A stretch of 64,000 nt of DNA from Hydrangea macrophylla (lineage: Eukaryota; Streptophyta; Magnoliopsida; Cornales; Hydrangeaceae): the NCBI GenBank assembly GCA_033977485.1, contig CM066994.1, positions 46,029,155 through 46,093,154 of the forward strand, in the 5' to 3' direction. The number at the start of each line of letters is the position of its first letter. Within the stretch, counting starts at the first letter, position 1. The translations under genes were made by a program, and so were the position numbers. Positions 9,601-21,180 of the stretch are shown one piece after another. The notes under the pieces were generated by a model that worked only from the letters and a program-made list of their open reading frames with translations, had not been told where the DNA came from and did not search any database.

Positions 9601-10513
9601 CTATTGATAAGAATTTTTGTGGTGATTAACATGGAAAGGCTCAAAAGCCTAAAGTATTTGGTGGGGTTTTATGCACAAAAAGGCATACCAGGACACACCA
9701 ACAAAATTGTATGTACTTTTTCCCATTTCCTTGTTTCCAGTGACTAGGTAGAATAGGCACGTGCAAATCACGTGCCAATCACGTGCCAGTTAGATAATGT
9801 GAAAAAAATATTATTTAAAAAATAAGGATATAAATAATTTTAATTATTATATAATTATAATTATTATATAAATAATTATGATTATTATAAAATGTGTTTA
9901 AAAACTCTAATTAAATTTTTTTCCAGTAGAACTTTAAGTATTAGTCACACTATACTTATTTATAAGAAGTGATTGGAAACATAAAATAATCATTTGTTAC
10001 TTGCTATTATGTATTCAGAACAATTTAAGACGAAAGGATATGTTTAGCTAAGTGGGTATATATGATAGGTTGTAAGCATACAAAATGTGTATCACTGTTA
10101 CTGGTACAAAGTATGGCAAAATACTTGTCTGCGGAGACTTATGGGAAAAAAATTGAAAATTTTTCTCCCTTCTAATTATGAATGGAGCATTTGGGATTCA
10201 AATATTTTTGTATTTGCATTATTGGTAATTTGAGTTAGTTTTGATTATCCTACATTGTTGAGAGAGCAAAAGTGTAATTTGCTTCCTTAAGATCATATTT
10301 GATATCTGAACGTTCAGACCATCTCCAAAAGAGGTTAGGAAATGCCAAATTTGCTACTCCACTAAGGATTTTGGGGCATGAACAAAAGTAACAAATCTCT
10401 ATGTCAAATTGGACAATCTTCAATCTAGCAAATCTGACAACACTATTCAAGATAATGATAATTAGGAAAGACTTGATAATGTGTAGGTGAATGGGCTGTT
10501 GGTAAGTGACTAA
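9601..10513. other. AT-rich noncoding stretch
   Basis: No gene is visible. 9830-9890 is almost pure A/T with several overlapping AATTATTATA palindromes. A triple CACGTG array lies at 9758-9785 (listed separately). The minus-strand ORF at 10250-10450 has no family features. Confidence 0.6.
9758..9785. promoter_or_regulatory. three CACGTG (G-box) sites at 11-bp spacing
   Basis: CACGTG starts at 9758, 9769 and 9780, that is, a partial tandem repeat of the 11-mer CACGTGCCAAT. CACGTG is the core bound by plant bHLH and bZIP factors; 11 bp places the sites on nearly the same helical face. No gene start is evident nearby, so a regulatory role is unproven and the array may be a by-product of a repeat. 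Confidence 0.5.
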
Positions 10514-10798
10514 GGCTTAGTTTGGCCCCCACGTGGTGCTTCTCCTTTTTTAAAGCCCAATTTCATGTTAATTCATTTGGTTACTAGTTTATAAGCTTTG
10601 TAAAAATTGAACTTAGGGCTTTTTCAGAGGGAGCTTTTAAAAAGCTCTAGAATGGAGCTTTTAAAAGCTCAAGGTTGCTTTTTAGTTTCATGATATCTTT
10701 TTGAAGAGTATTGTATCACTTGTATAAAATTATCAAAGAATTTAGTAATAAATTTCATAAGCTCCTTTTAAAAAGCCACGTGGAGGCCAAACTAAGCC
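10514..10798. mobile_element. PIF/Harbinger (Tourist-like) MITE
   Basis: Ends GGCTTAGTTTGGCC and its inverse are followed inward by CCCACGTGG and CTCCACGTGG (reversed right end). TAA flanks both sides (10511-10513 and 10799-10801). The interior folds back on itself through AAAAAGCTC/GAGCTTTT. It is 285 bp with no ORF. Confidence 0.88.
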
Positions 10799-10854
10799 TA
10801 AATGAAATGGAGATAAAAGATATGGTTGACCCTAAAAAAATTGGACATTAAGGT

Positions 10855-11430
10855 CAGGGCCGGCCCTTGTGTATAAAATTGTAGGCCCCCGCCTAAAGCC
10901 CCCAATATTTTGGATAATTTAGGCCCCCAATTTCAAACACTGAATAGTAATTGTTAAACCCAAAGGCCCCAAACACAACCTAAAAACCCCAAGACTTAAA
11001 GGAAGTCAGCTACTTTGCGATGGGCTTATTCACTTTTAGGGGCTTGTTTTGGGGAAAAAAAACTACTCATTAGGTGCACAAAATTGGTGTACTTTGCATT
11101 ATACCTATAAAAAAAAGTACCTTCTCAACTTTCCCAAATATTAGACTTTTCAATATTTTTTTTGGTCACTTTCCTTACACTTTATTTATAGAACTGAATA
11201 TTTGAAATTTATTGAGCTTACTTGTAGTTTTCTTGGGGTATCTTTGTACTAAAGCACTCAAATTCATAGGGCAGTCCCCTTCCTAAAAAAACAATTTAGG
11301 TTTCCATAAATAGACCCAAATGGCTTTTAGGAACTACATTTCTGGATTTGATAACTGATTCTTGTTTATTTACAGAGGGGCTCATTTTATAAGTTCGCTT
11401 AATGCCCCTAAAACCTCAGGGCTGGCCCTG
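10855..11430. mobile_element. hAT-type non-autonomous element
   Basis: Termini CAGGGCCGGCCCTTG and, reversed, CAGGGCCAGCCCTGAG match those of 2696-2892. The 8-bp flanks ATTAAGGT (10847-10854) and ATTAAGTT (11431-11438) differ at one base. The 576-bp interior shows no transposase. Confidence 0.87.
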
Positions 11431-11494
11431 ATTAAGTTTGAGTTGAGTTGTACCATTCAACATCGCAAAACCTTGGTGTGCCAAGTTAGCTAAA

Positions 11495-11808
11495 GCATAT
11501 AAGAGACCTACTCGTACATGGTAATTAAACTGATAAGGCAGTACAATCAAATTGGGATTGATTAGCACAAATCATGGGACGTTTCTTAATCCGATTAGGA
11601 AACAACCTACACCTTCCATTAGTTTTCTAACTGAGGTAGGAAACTATCTAGAACATTCTGGATTACTTCTTGAGACGTGGCTGCAACCCCATGACGACCT
11701 GAGCTCGTAGGGCTTTCCCGAATTGTAGGTCGGATCCTGATGATACCGGGCATACCGCTTGGGTAATGTGGGCATCGAGCTTCCACTGGATATTTTTGTA
11801 CATACCAA
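11495..11808 (-). mobile_element. Tat-lineage gypsy LTR, truncated
   Basis: Read on the minus strand this matches the LTRs at 51452, 54716 and 38480. Shared blocks are AGAAAACTAATGGAAGGTG, the CCTAATCGGATTAAGAAAC-type repeat and GAGTAGGTCTCTTATATGC. A polypurine tract (GAAATGGGGG, 11811-11822) lies immediately upstream, so this is the 3' LTR of the minus-strand element whose pol lies at 15613-20735. It breaks off after the TATA-region homology, before the hAT element ending at 11430. Confidence 0.75.
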
Positions 11809-12201
11809 CTGACCCCCATTTCCATGGCTAATGTGATGCTTTATCAGATGAGGGTTGGAAATTTTTGTGGCTCTGAAAACCATCTAGGAAGCAACTTGGG
11901 AAGCCACTCGGATCTGGACCGTTCGTCTTGATCAGTAGAGGCTTGAACCGATTGGTTGCCTCGGGAGCTTGGGGTCAATACCTGCCACGTGTTAGAAGGT
12001 GGTTGGTCTGGTCAGGGTCCAACGAGGCTAGTGCAGGCGCAATCGGGCAATCACATACCAACCAATCCATCACATCATGCTATTAATGCGCACGCCTTTT
12101 GAGGTACTACTTAGACTGCCTGAAGCACCAGGTGTCGGGCATTTGGGCAAGAGATTGGCTGGACCGTCGAATCTAAAATGATCTAGGTCAATCATGCGTT
12201 C

Positions 12202-12208
12202 TATAAAA
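12202..12208 (+). promoter_or_regulatory. TATA box of the antisense gene
   Basis: TATAAAA occurs 470 bp upstream of the ATG at 12673, on the strand opposite to the retroelement. The second Tat copy has a TATATATA at an equivalent place (38076-38085, minus strand). This makes an element-internal antisense promoter plausible. Confidence 0.5.
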
Positions 12209-12672
12209 GAAGTACTTGTGCATTATTTGCTACTCCTACTGTCCACTGAAAGAGATTACTAGGCGGTTTAAGAGAGAAAGCACTCGGTCAGCCTCCCGAG
12301 CTCTACTTTGTACTCTTTTCCCTATAAGTCTTCATTCCTCCTGTCTTGTCATTTGTTGTATTTTTCTTTCTTTTATTCTTTGTCTCTGTTACCGAGCAAG
12401 ACTGGAGAGTAAGAACCCTTTAGGCTTGGTGAGGGAGTGGGATTTCTTTTTCCTTAGGTTTTGCTTCTTTCTGAGGTCGGGCAATTCTCTTTCTTTAATC
12501 GAACAGTCCAACTGGCCAGTGCCCATAAGGTACGTCCTGTCTGAGTGTTATCTGACAAGTAGGACCATATACGCCCTACCCTATAGGCTCTTGTCCCTCC
12601 CATCTTTATACGGTAGACTTGGGGTTTCCGACCTATACCTAGGCTGCCAATTGATTAGTATGGACTTCAATA

Positions 12673-14683
12673 GTGTTTGGCTTTAACTCATATTCCCAAT
12701 CGAAGGGCGAGCAGTCGGGGTCTGGGACCCCGAGCACTAGCTTGAACCCTCCCTCAGTAACTCTGTCCGACCACCATAATGAGGGTAGAATTCCCGCCGA
12801 GATACCTGATGAGGGACCGAGCTGGGCTTACGTTGAGATTGTTAAGTTGGGGGAGTTAGGCAATAAGGCGTCAACCTCTGGTAGTTCAGAGGTCTTTTTC
12901 TCTTGCATGGGGACCTCCAACAGTCTGGGTGTGTCGGACTTAGCTAGGATTAGGTAAAATGTTTGCTTGCTTTGATGGCTTCTCCCTTTCTATGCCGGAT
13001 GATGAGGCACATGTTTCCTGGCCGGGGTACACCACACTCTACGAGGATGTGCTCCTCGCCGGTCTTCATCTACCTCTCCATCCCCCCACCCAGGACTTAC
13101 TGATATACCTAGGTATCACTCTCGGGCAGCTTGCCCCAAACGGCTGGAGATTTTTGATGGGTGCCATATCCCTCTGGCCCTAAGTGTTTAGGTATGAGCT
13201 TACCCTCCATGAATTACTGTGGACCTACCGGCCGTCCTTGTTATACAGGGAGGTCGAATTCTTTTCTTTGAGTTCCCGGCAAGGGAGGAAGATCTTGGCG
13301 AACGCCCCTAGCAACAACAAAGGGTGGAAGAAGAAATTCTTATGAGTATCCACTCTCGGGCTCAGCGTAGAGGCCCCAGGAATCCCCTTAAGAATTGCCT
13401 AGGTGATCAAGTTGAGAAGTAAGCTGTGTCTCAAGTCTGCTTTTGGTTGCTACTCCTTGCCGCCGTAATGTAGGCTGACTTATTTTTGTTTTACAGTAGG
13501 GATCTGCCAACCTACTGAACCTCTCGGAAGAGTGCCAGGGTCAGATAAGGGCGCTAGCCCAGAATCCGACGAATATTATTGACGTATTGTCCCTGGCAGG
13601 AGACCCTGTGATCACATATCGCCCAGACAGAGTTCCTGCTGCGCGAATCTTCCATCCTATCATTGCCAGTAAGTTTCAGGTTCTACAATTTCCTTGTCGC
13701 CTCATTGCTGTGTATATTTTAGTCAATCATCTTCTGACTCATGTCCTGTCATGATTTTTTATAGAGATATCTCCCCGAGATGTAGCGGCTCTAAGGAGAA
13801 GGAGATCGCTTTGGCAGCCCGCGCGAGCCAGAGAAGGAAAAGGTAAGAGGTCGTCTCTGCCCACCCCTAAAGAGGCTACAACACGGACCCTGCCTGAAAG
13901 CGGTCGAGACATCTGGCACCCAGGTTGAGGTGGTGACTGCCACTATGCAACCTACGTTGAGCATACCAGCTTGGATTACCCTCACGGTGGTGGTGTACGA
14001 CGTCCGGGCAAGGATCCGACCTGGACTGCTCTAGAGCCAGGTTGAAAGGTGTATAGGATTGGGCCCCGAGGTCTTGATTAGGTTGCTATACAACATCTCC
14101 CATCTGGTATGTAACTTACTTTTATCTGATCCTGTTTCCCCGCCCCTAATGACTAACCAATCTCTTTACTTTCTTTTCAGACCAGCTGTCTAGCAAACGG
14201 GGTCGAGGTCTACTTGCCTGGGATGGCTGAGAAGTTGGCCACCACTTAAGCTGTTCTTTCTGTGAAGAAGGTGGCTCGGGAGGCTTCGAACTTTGCCCTG
14301 ACAGTGGAGAAAGAGAAGACGAAGGCACTGGCCTTGGACTTGGGAGCGGCTCAGGAGGAGTTAGCTACCAAGCGAGAGACCAGGAGGGCCTTTTTGAGGC
14401 AAAGGCCATTGCTGACGCAAAGGCCGCTCGGGAAGAGGCTGCGAATGCTGCTGATGAAGAATTCAAGGCCAGCTTCGTCAAGGACTATGCCAACCTGACG
14501 GAGAGGGTGGCTTCGGACCATCCTAACTAGGACCTTTCAGGATACTCTTAGGCAAAGTTTGACTTCTAGAAGGAGCTGGCCCCAGCTGTTGAGGAAAGTG
14601 CTAAGGTAGCAGCACTCGGGGGAGTTGCTCCCGACGGTGAAGTCGGTGAGACCGAAGAAGTGGTCGCTACGGACAACTCTTAA
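12673..14683 (+). pseudogene. Tat-element antisense gene, 'putative gypsy-type transposon' domain
   Basis: The gene runs opposite to gag-pol of its element. The N-terminus (MFGFNSYSQSKGEQ) is low complexity. The central part (about 12960-13180) contains TLYEDVLLAGLHLPLHP and QLAPNGWRFLMG, the signature of the Pfam 'putative gypsy type transposon' family found in plant Tat-type elements. The next exon, NLSEECQGQIRALAQN, starts after an intron (13419-13496). Further GT-AG introns are clear at 13669-13764 and 14107-14180, followed by a helical, charged C-terminus (EKEKTKALALDLGAAQEELA) and a TAA at 14681. Damage: a frameshift near 12955, TAA at 13181 and TGA at 13343. The protein's function is not established; family members occur downstream of pol in the opposite sense. 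Confidence 0.75.
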
Positions 14684-14704
14684 TTCTATAATAACTTTTT
14701 GATT

Positions 14705-14710
14705 AATAAA
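14705..14710 (+). terminator. poly(A) signal of the antisense gene
   Basis: AATAAA lies 22 bases after the TAA of the antisense gene and is followed by a T-rich tract. Position and orientation fit a 3'-end signal. Confidence 0.5.
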
Positions 14711-15612
14711 ATTTTTTTTTGGGGAGGCTACTGTAATTGCCCCCTGAGTAATGTACTTTCTATGTTTACTAATGAAAAAGGCCCCTTAGGGTCGCTTTTT
14801 GACATACTGTTTACACTTGTACATTTCTGCTTATTTTTGTTTGCGATTGCCGGTGGCTGATCAGTTGTTAGTCTTAGAAAAATCATGCCTTAGGAAAAGT
14901 TTTAGGACTGTGATCGGTAGGAAACACTTGGTCTTTTAGGGTCTTGTGATGCCTTTAAATTTCCCGAGCCGTTAATGGCTAGGAGGTTTTAGGTCTATAG
15001 GTACCGCTCGGTAAACTCTAAGCCCTGTAGGCACTTAGGAATGTTCAAGGGTTCATTCCAAGTCCTATTAGCGCTCGGTGTGATTTCCTGTTTTTGTTCA
15101 ATATTCCCCCTACCCCTTAAGCTTTTGCTAAGGTGGGTATGTGCAGAGGAAGTGAATGTAGGGAACCGACCTAGAACACTGGTAGTTCTAAGTCTTTTTA
15201 AGTTTAGTATCATCAGCCACCTAGGGGATTTGCCCCCATCGTAGGTTATGGACCTAAGCGAAACCGATGCCCCGGGCGTGATCCCGAGGTTTTTTTTTTG
15301 GTGCCTCGGGTAAGCTTCTAAGGTCTTTTTGGTGTCTTGGGTGTGTTCCCGAGGTCTTTTTGGAGCCTCAGGTGTGTTCCCGAGGTCTTTTTGGTGCCTC
15401 TTGTGTTTTCGCGAGGTCTTTTTGGTACCGTGGAACACCGGTAAGGAACTTTCATTACAAGAATAACATTTTATTCAGCTTGAAAAATGCTCAGAAAGGA
15501 GCTACAAATTGTATAAAGAAAACCCTAACCAACATTGATCCCCATTTTACTGAAAGTACTTCTATAGGTGCTCCATGTTCCAGGGGTGCGATAGGTCCTG
15601 TCTGTCCAGTGT
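14711..15612 (-). other. Tat internal noncoding region between pol and antisense gene
   Basis: No real gene is visible. Minus-strand reading matches 53870-54010 of the gag-only element, including GATGGGGGCAAA, CCTAGGTGGCTGATGATG and TAGCAAAAGCTTAAGGGG. It contains the short tandem repeat at 15280-15430. The ORFs here (for example 14995-15438 on minus) read through that repeat. Confidence 0.6.
15280..15430 (-). repeat. tandem repeat of about 30-bp CCCGAGGTCTTTTTGG units
   Basis: About five imperfect units contain CCCGAGGTCTTTTTGGTGCC. The same repeat, in the opposite orientation (AAAGACCTCGGG...CCCGAGGCA), is present at 53685-53875. That ties the two elements to one family. Confidence 0.8.
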
Positions 15613-16616
15613 TTACAACCAGTAGGTTCCCGGTTGGTTGACTCGGGTTACCCTATAAGGGCCTTCCCAGTTTGGCCCCAACTTCCCATGACTCAGGATT
15701 TTGGTGGATTGATTGACTGCTTTGAAAACGAGGTCACTGACCTGAAAACTATGATGCTTTACCTTGCTATTGAAGTACCGTGAGACCCGCTGCTTGTATG
15801 CTGCCGCCTTGAGGTATGTCCTATCTCTTTTTTCTTCTATTAGGTCGAGTTCTCCTCTAAGGGCTTTTTCGTTGCCTTGCTCGCTGAAATTTGTAACCCG
15901 GTAAGTTGGTAGTCCAAGCTTTGTGGGTACCACTGCCTCGAAGCCATAGGTGAGCGAGAAAGGTGTTTCTCCTATTGCTACTCGGGGAGTGGTACAGTAG
16001 GCCCACAGAAGGGTTGGTAGTTCATCCACCCGAAGTCCCTTGGCTTGTTCAAGCCTAGTTGTAATGGATTGTAGAATTGTTCAGTTTGTTACCTCGGTTT
16101 GTCCTTTGGCTTGAGGATGCTTAGGGGAAGAGTAGTGATTTGATATTCCATAGCCCGAGCAGAACTGCCTAAATACCGGCGTGTCAAACTGTCTTCCATT
16201 GTCACGACTAACACCCGGGGAATGCGGAACCTACTGAGTATATTTTTCTCCACGAAACCTTCAATTTTTTTCTCGGTTCTGGTAGCCAAGGGCTCGGCTT
16301 CAGCCCACTTGGTGAAGTAATCTATGGCGATGATGGAAAAGTTGACTTGACCTTTTGCCATGGGGAGCGGTCCAGCTATGTCGATGCCCCACTGAGTAAA
16401 TGACCAGGGACTGAGCATCAAAATTTGGGGCTCTACCGGCCAGTTAATCATGTTTGCTTATCTCTGGCACTTGTCCCATCACTTGACATAATCCCATGAA
16501 TCTCGGGCCATTGGGGGCTAGTAGTAGCCTTGAAGTAGTGCTCTACAGGAGAGGGCCCGACCTCCTACATGGCTTCCACATACCCCTTCATGAATCTCGA
16601 ACAAGATCTCCTGTAC
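15613..16616 (-). pseudogene. Tat-lineage gypsy integrase region of pol
   Basis: On the minus strand, the HHCC-type lead (EIHEGVCGSH, WDKCQR) is followed by the catalytic core with SFTQWGIDIAGPLP and IIAIDYFTKWAEAEP and then LLWAYCTTPRVAIGETPFSL. The C-terminal domain has GKLGPNWEGPYRV. Integrase inserts the cDNA copy into host DNA. Stops (for example after CQR and before WDKC) and frameshifts around 16040-16100 disrupt it. The first core aspartate is in the GIDI stretch; the second acidic region (DNG-type) is altered to MED. It continues upstream in the fragment at 19974-20735, from which it is separated by the solo LTR. Confidence 0.85.
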
Positions 16617-16621
16617 CTGGG

Positions 16622-19600
16622 TGTGGATACCGGCATTTGGGCCCACTTTTAATTTTAAAACAATTTCTTTTCAAATTCAAATACGAGTCGCCACTTAATT
16701 TTTAAAAGTAAAATTAAAAAACCATTTTAAAAGCAAATCAATCTTTTGCGAAACCAAAGATAAACTAGGTTCGGGGATTATGGAATGAGAGGGGAAGGAG
16801 CCTAACGGACTAAAACACCCCCTCTCATCCTATCTCGTGATAGGGCTCTACTCAACATCCTTTTTAATTGAATTATTAATCTAAGCATGCCCTCAGTTAA
16901 TATATATATAAATATACATTGCAAAAACATGTTGGAAAGGGTGCTAGATTGCTAATGACAAAATATCATTCAAAATCGTGTAATTCAATTAGCAAGCAAT
17001 ATGATATGCAATAGGGAACAAGAGAACTTACCCGAGATTCCGCCACAAATATTAAACGTGTGATGTATGAAAGAAAATAAAACCTAAAAAAAAGGTCTCT
17101 AATCACATATACATATAAGGTAAGACTTAAACTAAGGTGTCGCGCATAGAGTCAAAAATCAATTAAAATCAAAGACGTCAATTAAACTAGAGAAGGGGTT
17201 GAGAAATTGTACCTCAAATACGCTAAAAAACAAAGTTTAGTACACATGCCTTGATCAAAAGATATCAAATGATTGAAGCTAAGCTTCTAGCTTAAATCTA
17301 TCAAGCAGGAAAAGAATTGACCTATTTATGGATTCCTTCTAATTAGTTGACAACATATTACCTCTATAGATATACAAGTCTCAACTAGGAGCCAGTACAA
17401 TGTCCATATAGAGGTAGGATATTCCCAACATGATTATAAGGAACTCACAACTAGGCTCAATTAAGGACAAAACAACCTAGAGCTAGATCCTAACTACAAG
17501 TATCAATTTACATGGATGAATGCATGGATATGTATAGGGACAAGCTATGAATTATTCACTAACTTGGATCACTTAGCCTCTGGATTTAAACTTAATTATC
17601 ATTATTCAAGACATGATTTGGGTCCCAAGGTATTTTGGAAACCATTTAAGTTGAAATCAATAAGATTACACAAAAATAGTGACAATTTCTTATGAATTAC
17701 AGAGAGCAGACTAGACTTTCAGAGATAGAAAAATCATACTTCCATATGTGGATCTTAGTGATTTTTAGATATGATGTACCTATGTGAGTCTAGTTTCTAA
17801 CCCAAAATAAAATTGAAGATTGAACGGTTAGATCTCTGGGAATAAGGAAAACACTAGACATCACTCAGGAATTTTCAACTCTCTGTCCAGAAATTTTGTG
17901 TGATTTTCTAAAAATAGTCAACAAATGAGAAACACTTAGATATTTTTTGGGTATTTTCCTAACACGTTGATCTACCTAGAAAAAAAATATTGGAGGCCAA
18001 GGAAGTTCGGTTAAGGTTCTGATTTATTAATTTTAAAACGGATTTACTGTTCTGGAACTCTGGAAAGAAAACAGCTTGCTATGAAACCATAATGCCAAAC
18101 CATTTTAAACATATATTTTTTTCAAGACAAAAAATCACAGAGGTACTTAAGTGAGTTATGAACATCCTCCAATTGGTCTCATCCCATTCCATTGGAACAT
18201 AATTTAATGAAAAATCTTTGATCACAGTGGGTTTAAGGATTCACTGCACCATGGTTAGATTAGTGTTCACATTTTGAAACAAACTTGATCCATGATTCTA
18301 GTGAGAACTAGGATCAAGTACGATTATGATTGTTAAAATAAGTGATGAAATATAAAGAGATCCATAGATTTAGCCTTAATGGATCTCTATCATAGACCTC
18401 ACATTTGAAGATCTAGCAAGATAATCCAAAGGTCTTATTCAATCTTATGGACTCTTAAACATTTAAGTTCCCTAGATTTCAACAAACTATGAAAACTTAC
18501 ATCTAAATCCTCTCTCAAACATGTGATCCTTAAGGGAATTAGAGCTATGATATCTTATTCTCCTCTCAAATTAATGGTCCTTGGAGACCAAATAAGACCC
18601 AAATTTAATCAAATCTCTATGGAATATAGTATGAATTCCATAAGATTCTTAGTAGGGAGATCCAAGTCATGAGCTAAGACTTGAACCCAACCAACTATGT
18701 GTAGATATGATCATGATCCATCTTAATCTCCATATAAATCATAGGATCATAGGAAACTAAAGAATCAAACTCAAAGGGACTCAATGAAACATATAAAATC
18801 TTGTGAATCTTAAAAGGGAAATAGAATTTTTTTTTATAAAAAAAATCAAGGTTCGCTTAAGAAAATTCAAAAGAGAAAATTCTTCAAAACCATCTCATAC
18901 TTTTAAACCCAAGGATTATTTAGATCCAAGCTAATGAACTATCATGAGATTCAATCACAAATTCTATGTGGTGTGTGATGAAATGAGATATGAAGTGAGG
19001 TTTTGAACATGTGTAAAGATCCTTGAACTATGAATCTGTGATTGAACTTGCCTAATCTACATAAGTTTGAGAGGTTACCTCTATAACCTCAGGGATTTCT
19101 TCTATTTCTTGTGAAGTTCTTCCAAAATATTCAAATTCTTCTTCAATTCTTCAAATTCTTCAAGAAAAAGTCTCTTGTTCTTCTCTCAATTCTCTCTATT
19201 ATGTATAACTCTTATATATATCAACTTGATTCCGAAAAAAGATCCCTCTAATGGAAATGAAGGTCTGTTTATATAGGCCAATATCATAAGGTTAAATGGG
19301 CAAATTCGGGTGAAAATCCATGTGCAATGTTTTCTTCTAGAACATATGAGAAAAGCATACCGTTACAGCGAGTGACACTCGGTGAATTGTCCGCGGCACT
19401 CACTGAGTGCCGAGCGCGGCACTCAGCAAGTGTCGCCGGCGTCGCCGCGTGCCGTACCTAACAGAATTTTTGTCTCCTTTTTTAATTTTCAAAATATTTC
19501 ATCACATATACTTAATTATTGATATCTTGTATATAAATATACTTATATTTAGTGAACTTCAAAAACAAATATCCACATACTAGTGTATACTCTAATATAT

Positions 19601-19968
19601 ATATATATATATATATTTTATTTCACTTTTCTTTCATTTTCTCTTTTTATTTTCTTTTCAAAAAGCCTTTTCTATTCTTTCATTTCTTCTTTTATCTTCT
19701 TTTCAAATATATAAAAAAACTTTTATATTTATTATTTTCAAGACAAATTCTCAGACTTGGTTTCTCATATGTTTTTCAACATCCGGGCTTCCACCGGGTC
19801 ACCCAATTCTTCTCTTTTCTTCTTAATTTTGAAAACTTAATTTGAAGAATCTTCAAAGGATTTGAATTCTCTGGAAAATCTTCGAATTTCACCGGTCATC
19901 GTCATCATTGGTCTTTAGAGGTAACCAATCCCTGGACTCGACAATTGGTCAAAGTCGGGGTGTCTACA
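16622..19968 (-). mobile_element. solo LTR of an Ogre/Tat-like gypsy element
   Basis: A 3347-bp segment runs from TGTAGACACCCC (minus strand, 19968) to TATCCACA (16622) and has no internal domain. It splits the Tat pol exactly, with a perfect 5-bp duplication CTGGG at 16617-16621 and 19969-19973. A minus-strand TATA (CCTATATAAA, 19268-19277) marks the U3/R boundary. The U5 part holds the AAGTGGCGACTC block. Loss of the second LTR and interior by LTR-LTR recombination is the standard explanation. The ORFs in it are chance. Confidence 0.92.
19366..19454 (-). repeat. cluster of GGCACTCA/TGAGTGCC words in LTR U3
   Basis: Within 89 bases there are GAGTGACACTCGG, GCGGCACTCACTGAGTGCCG, CGCGGCACTCAGCAAGTG and GCGTGCCG. 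The longest is a near-perfect inverted repeat (GGCACTCA-C-TGAGTGCC). On the LTR's own strand it lies about 90-185 bp upstream of the TATA at 19277. A decayed version is found in the related LTR fragment at 42160-42248. Confidence 0.75.
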
Positions 19969-19973
19969 CTGGG

Positions 19974-20735
19974 GAGGATGGATGCATCAGAGGTAGGGGA
20001 TGGAAAATCCCCTTTTGTAGAGTACACTGTTAATGAGGTGATACCTGATGATCGGCATATTACCTGGCAGGCTTCATCCTTCCCGGCTAGTAAGCTCCCG
20101 GTTGCGAGGAACATCTTGATAGGATCCATCCACCTGGGCCCCAAGTCGACTGGGTCGATCTCCATGCCTCCCGAGTCGGACACACTGGGTTCAGGTAAGT
20201 ACTCTACCCTTATCTTGGGAAGGTCCGACTCAGAAGATGATGCAAGGCGTGCTAACCGGTTCGCCCGTGTGTTCTCTTTCCTTGGGATTCGCGTGTTGGA
20301 GAACCCTTGGAATTTGTTAACAGTTGATCTGGCGAGGGTAAGGTAGGCAACCATGTTCCCGAGCTTCATACTCCTGATTGACTTGATTGACTTGATTGAC
20401 AATGAGCTGGGAGTCGCTATATACTTGGACTTGCTGTGCACCCATCGAAGTAGCCAATTATAGCCCGACTAGCAAAGCCTCATATTCAGCTTTATTATTG
20501 GAAGCTTGGAATCCAAACTTTAGGGCATACTCCAACTGGATCCCATCGGGTGTAGTCAGGATGATCCCTGCCCCACTACCCTACTTGTTGGAGGAACCAT
20601 CTACGTAGAGCACCCAGGTCGGGATGTCAGACTGTAGCCCGGGTGGTAACTCATACGGGTTGAGCTCTTCGAGTGGGTCTTTCGCGTATGTGAATTTCAA
20701 CGAGGAAATCTGCGACTGCTTGCCCCTTGATGGCC
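19974..20735 (-). pseudogene. Tat-lineage gypsy RNase H region of pol
   Basis: Minus-strand reading gives WVLYVDGSSNK, then GSGAGIILTTPDG, NNKAEYEALL and QVYSDSQLIVNQ, the order of RNase H acidic residues (D in VDGSS, E in AEYEAL, D in SDSQ). It is followed by IPRKENTRANRLARLAS and the linker EYLPEPSV...WMDPI. RNase H removes the RNA strand during reverse transcription. A TAG follows SSNK and a second stop precedes the solo LTR. The VNQ triplet is repeated three times by a 9-bp microduplication at about 20374-20400. Reverse transcriptase upstream is missing; homology ends near 20735. Confidence 0.85.
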
Positions 20736-21180
20736 GTTTGGGGTCTGTGTTGAAGCCAATTGTAATATGGTTGCAAAAGTTACGTAGAAAGTTAATATGG
20801 TTGTAAAAGTTGAGCATAAAATTAACCTTTTTTGTAAGGGGAAAAAAACGTTGACCCAAAAGATGACCATTTTGTAATTTTTCTTACAAAAAATGACCTA
20901 TATGTAAATATTGTGCCAGAAGATGATCGTTCTATAATTTTTCTTACAAATTTGACTTATATATAAATATGATATACAAAGTGACCTATATGTAAATATT
21001 GTGCCAAAAGATGATGATTCTGTAATTTTTGTCACAAAAATTGACCTATATATAAATATGATGTCATCAACCATTTTTGTTGACTTTTTTTTAAGCTAGT
21101 TGTAATTATGGTTGAAAAAGTTGATTGGGCCTAAAATTTTTAAGCCAAAGTGGATTGAAACTTTAATATTATATTAAATA
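20736..21180. repeat. diverged tandem repeats, noncoding
   Basis: Words TGACCTATATGTAAATATTG, AAAAGATGATGATTCTG and TAATTTTTCTTACAAA recur about three times between 20850 and 21065 at roughly 75-110 bp spacing. TTAATATGGTTG is repeated at 20760-20810. No gene is visible. The Tat homology ends at the left border. Confidence 0.6.

Noticed and set aside
12216..12686. 156-residue ORF starting MCIICYSYCPLKE
   Set aside because: It lies between the TATA and the conserved ATG at 12673, has no conserved counterpart in the second copy and looks like leader sequence.
14995..15438. 147-residue minus-strand ORF
   Set aside because: It reads through the 30-bp tandem repeat and matches untranslated sequence of the gag-only element.
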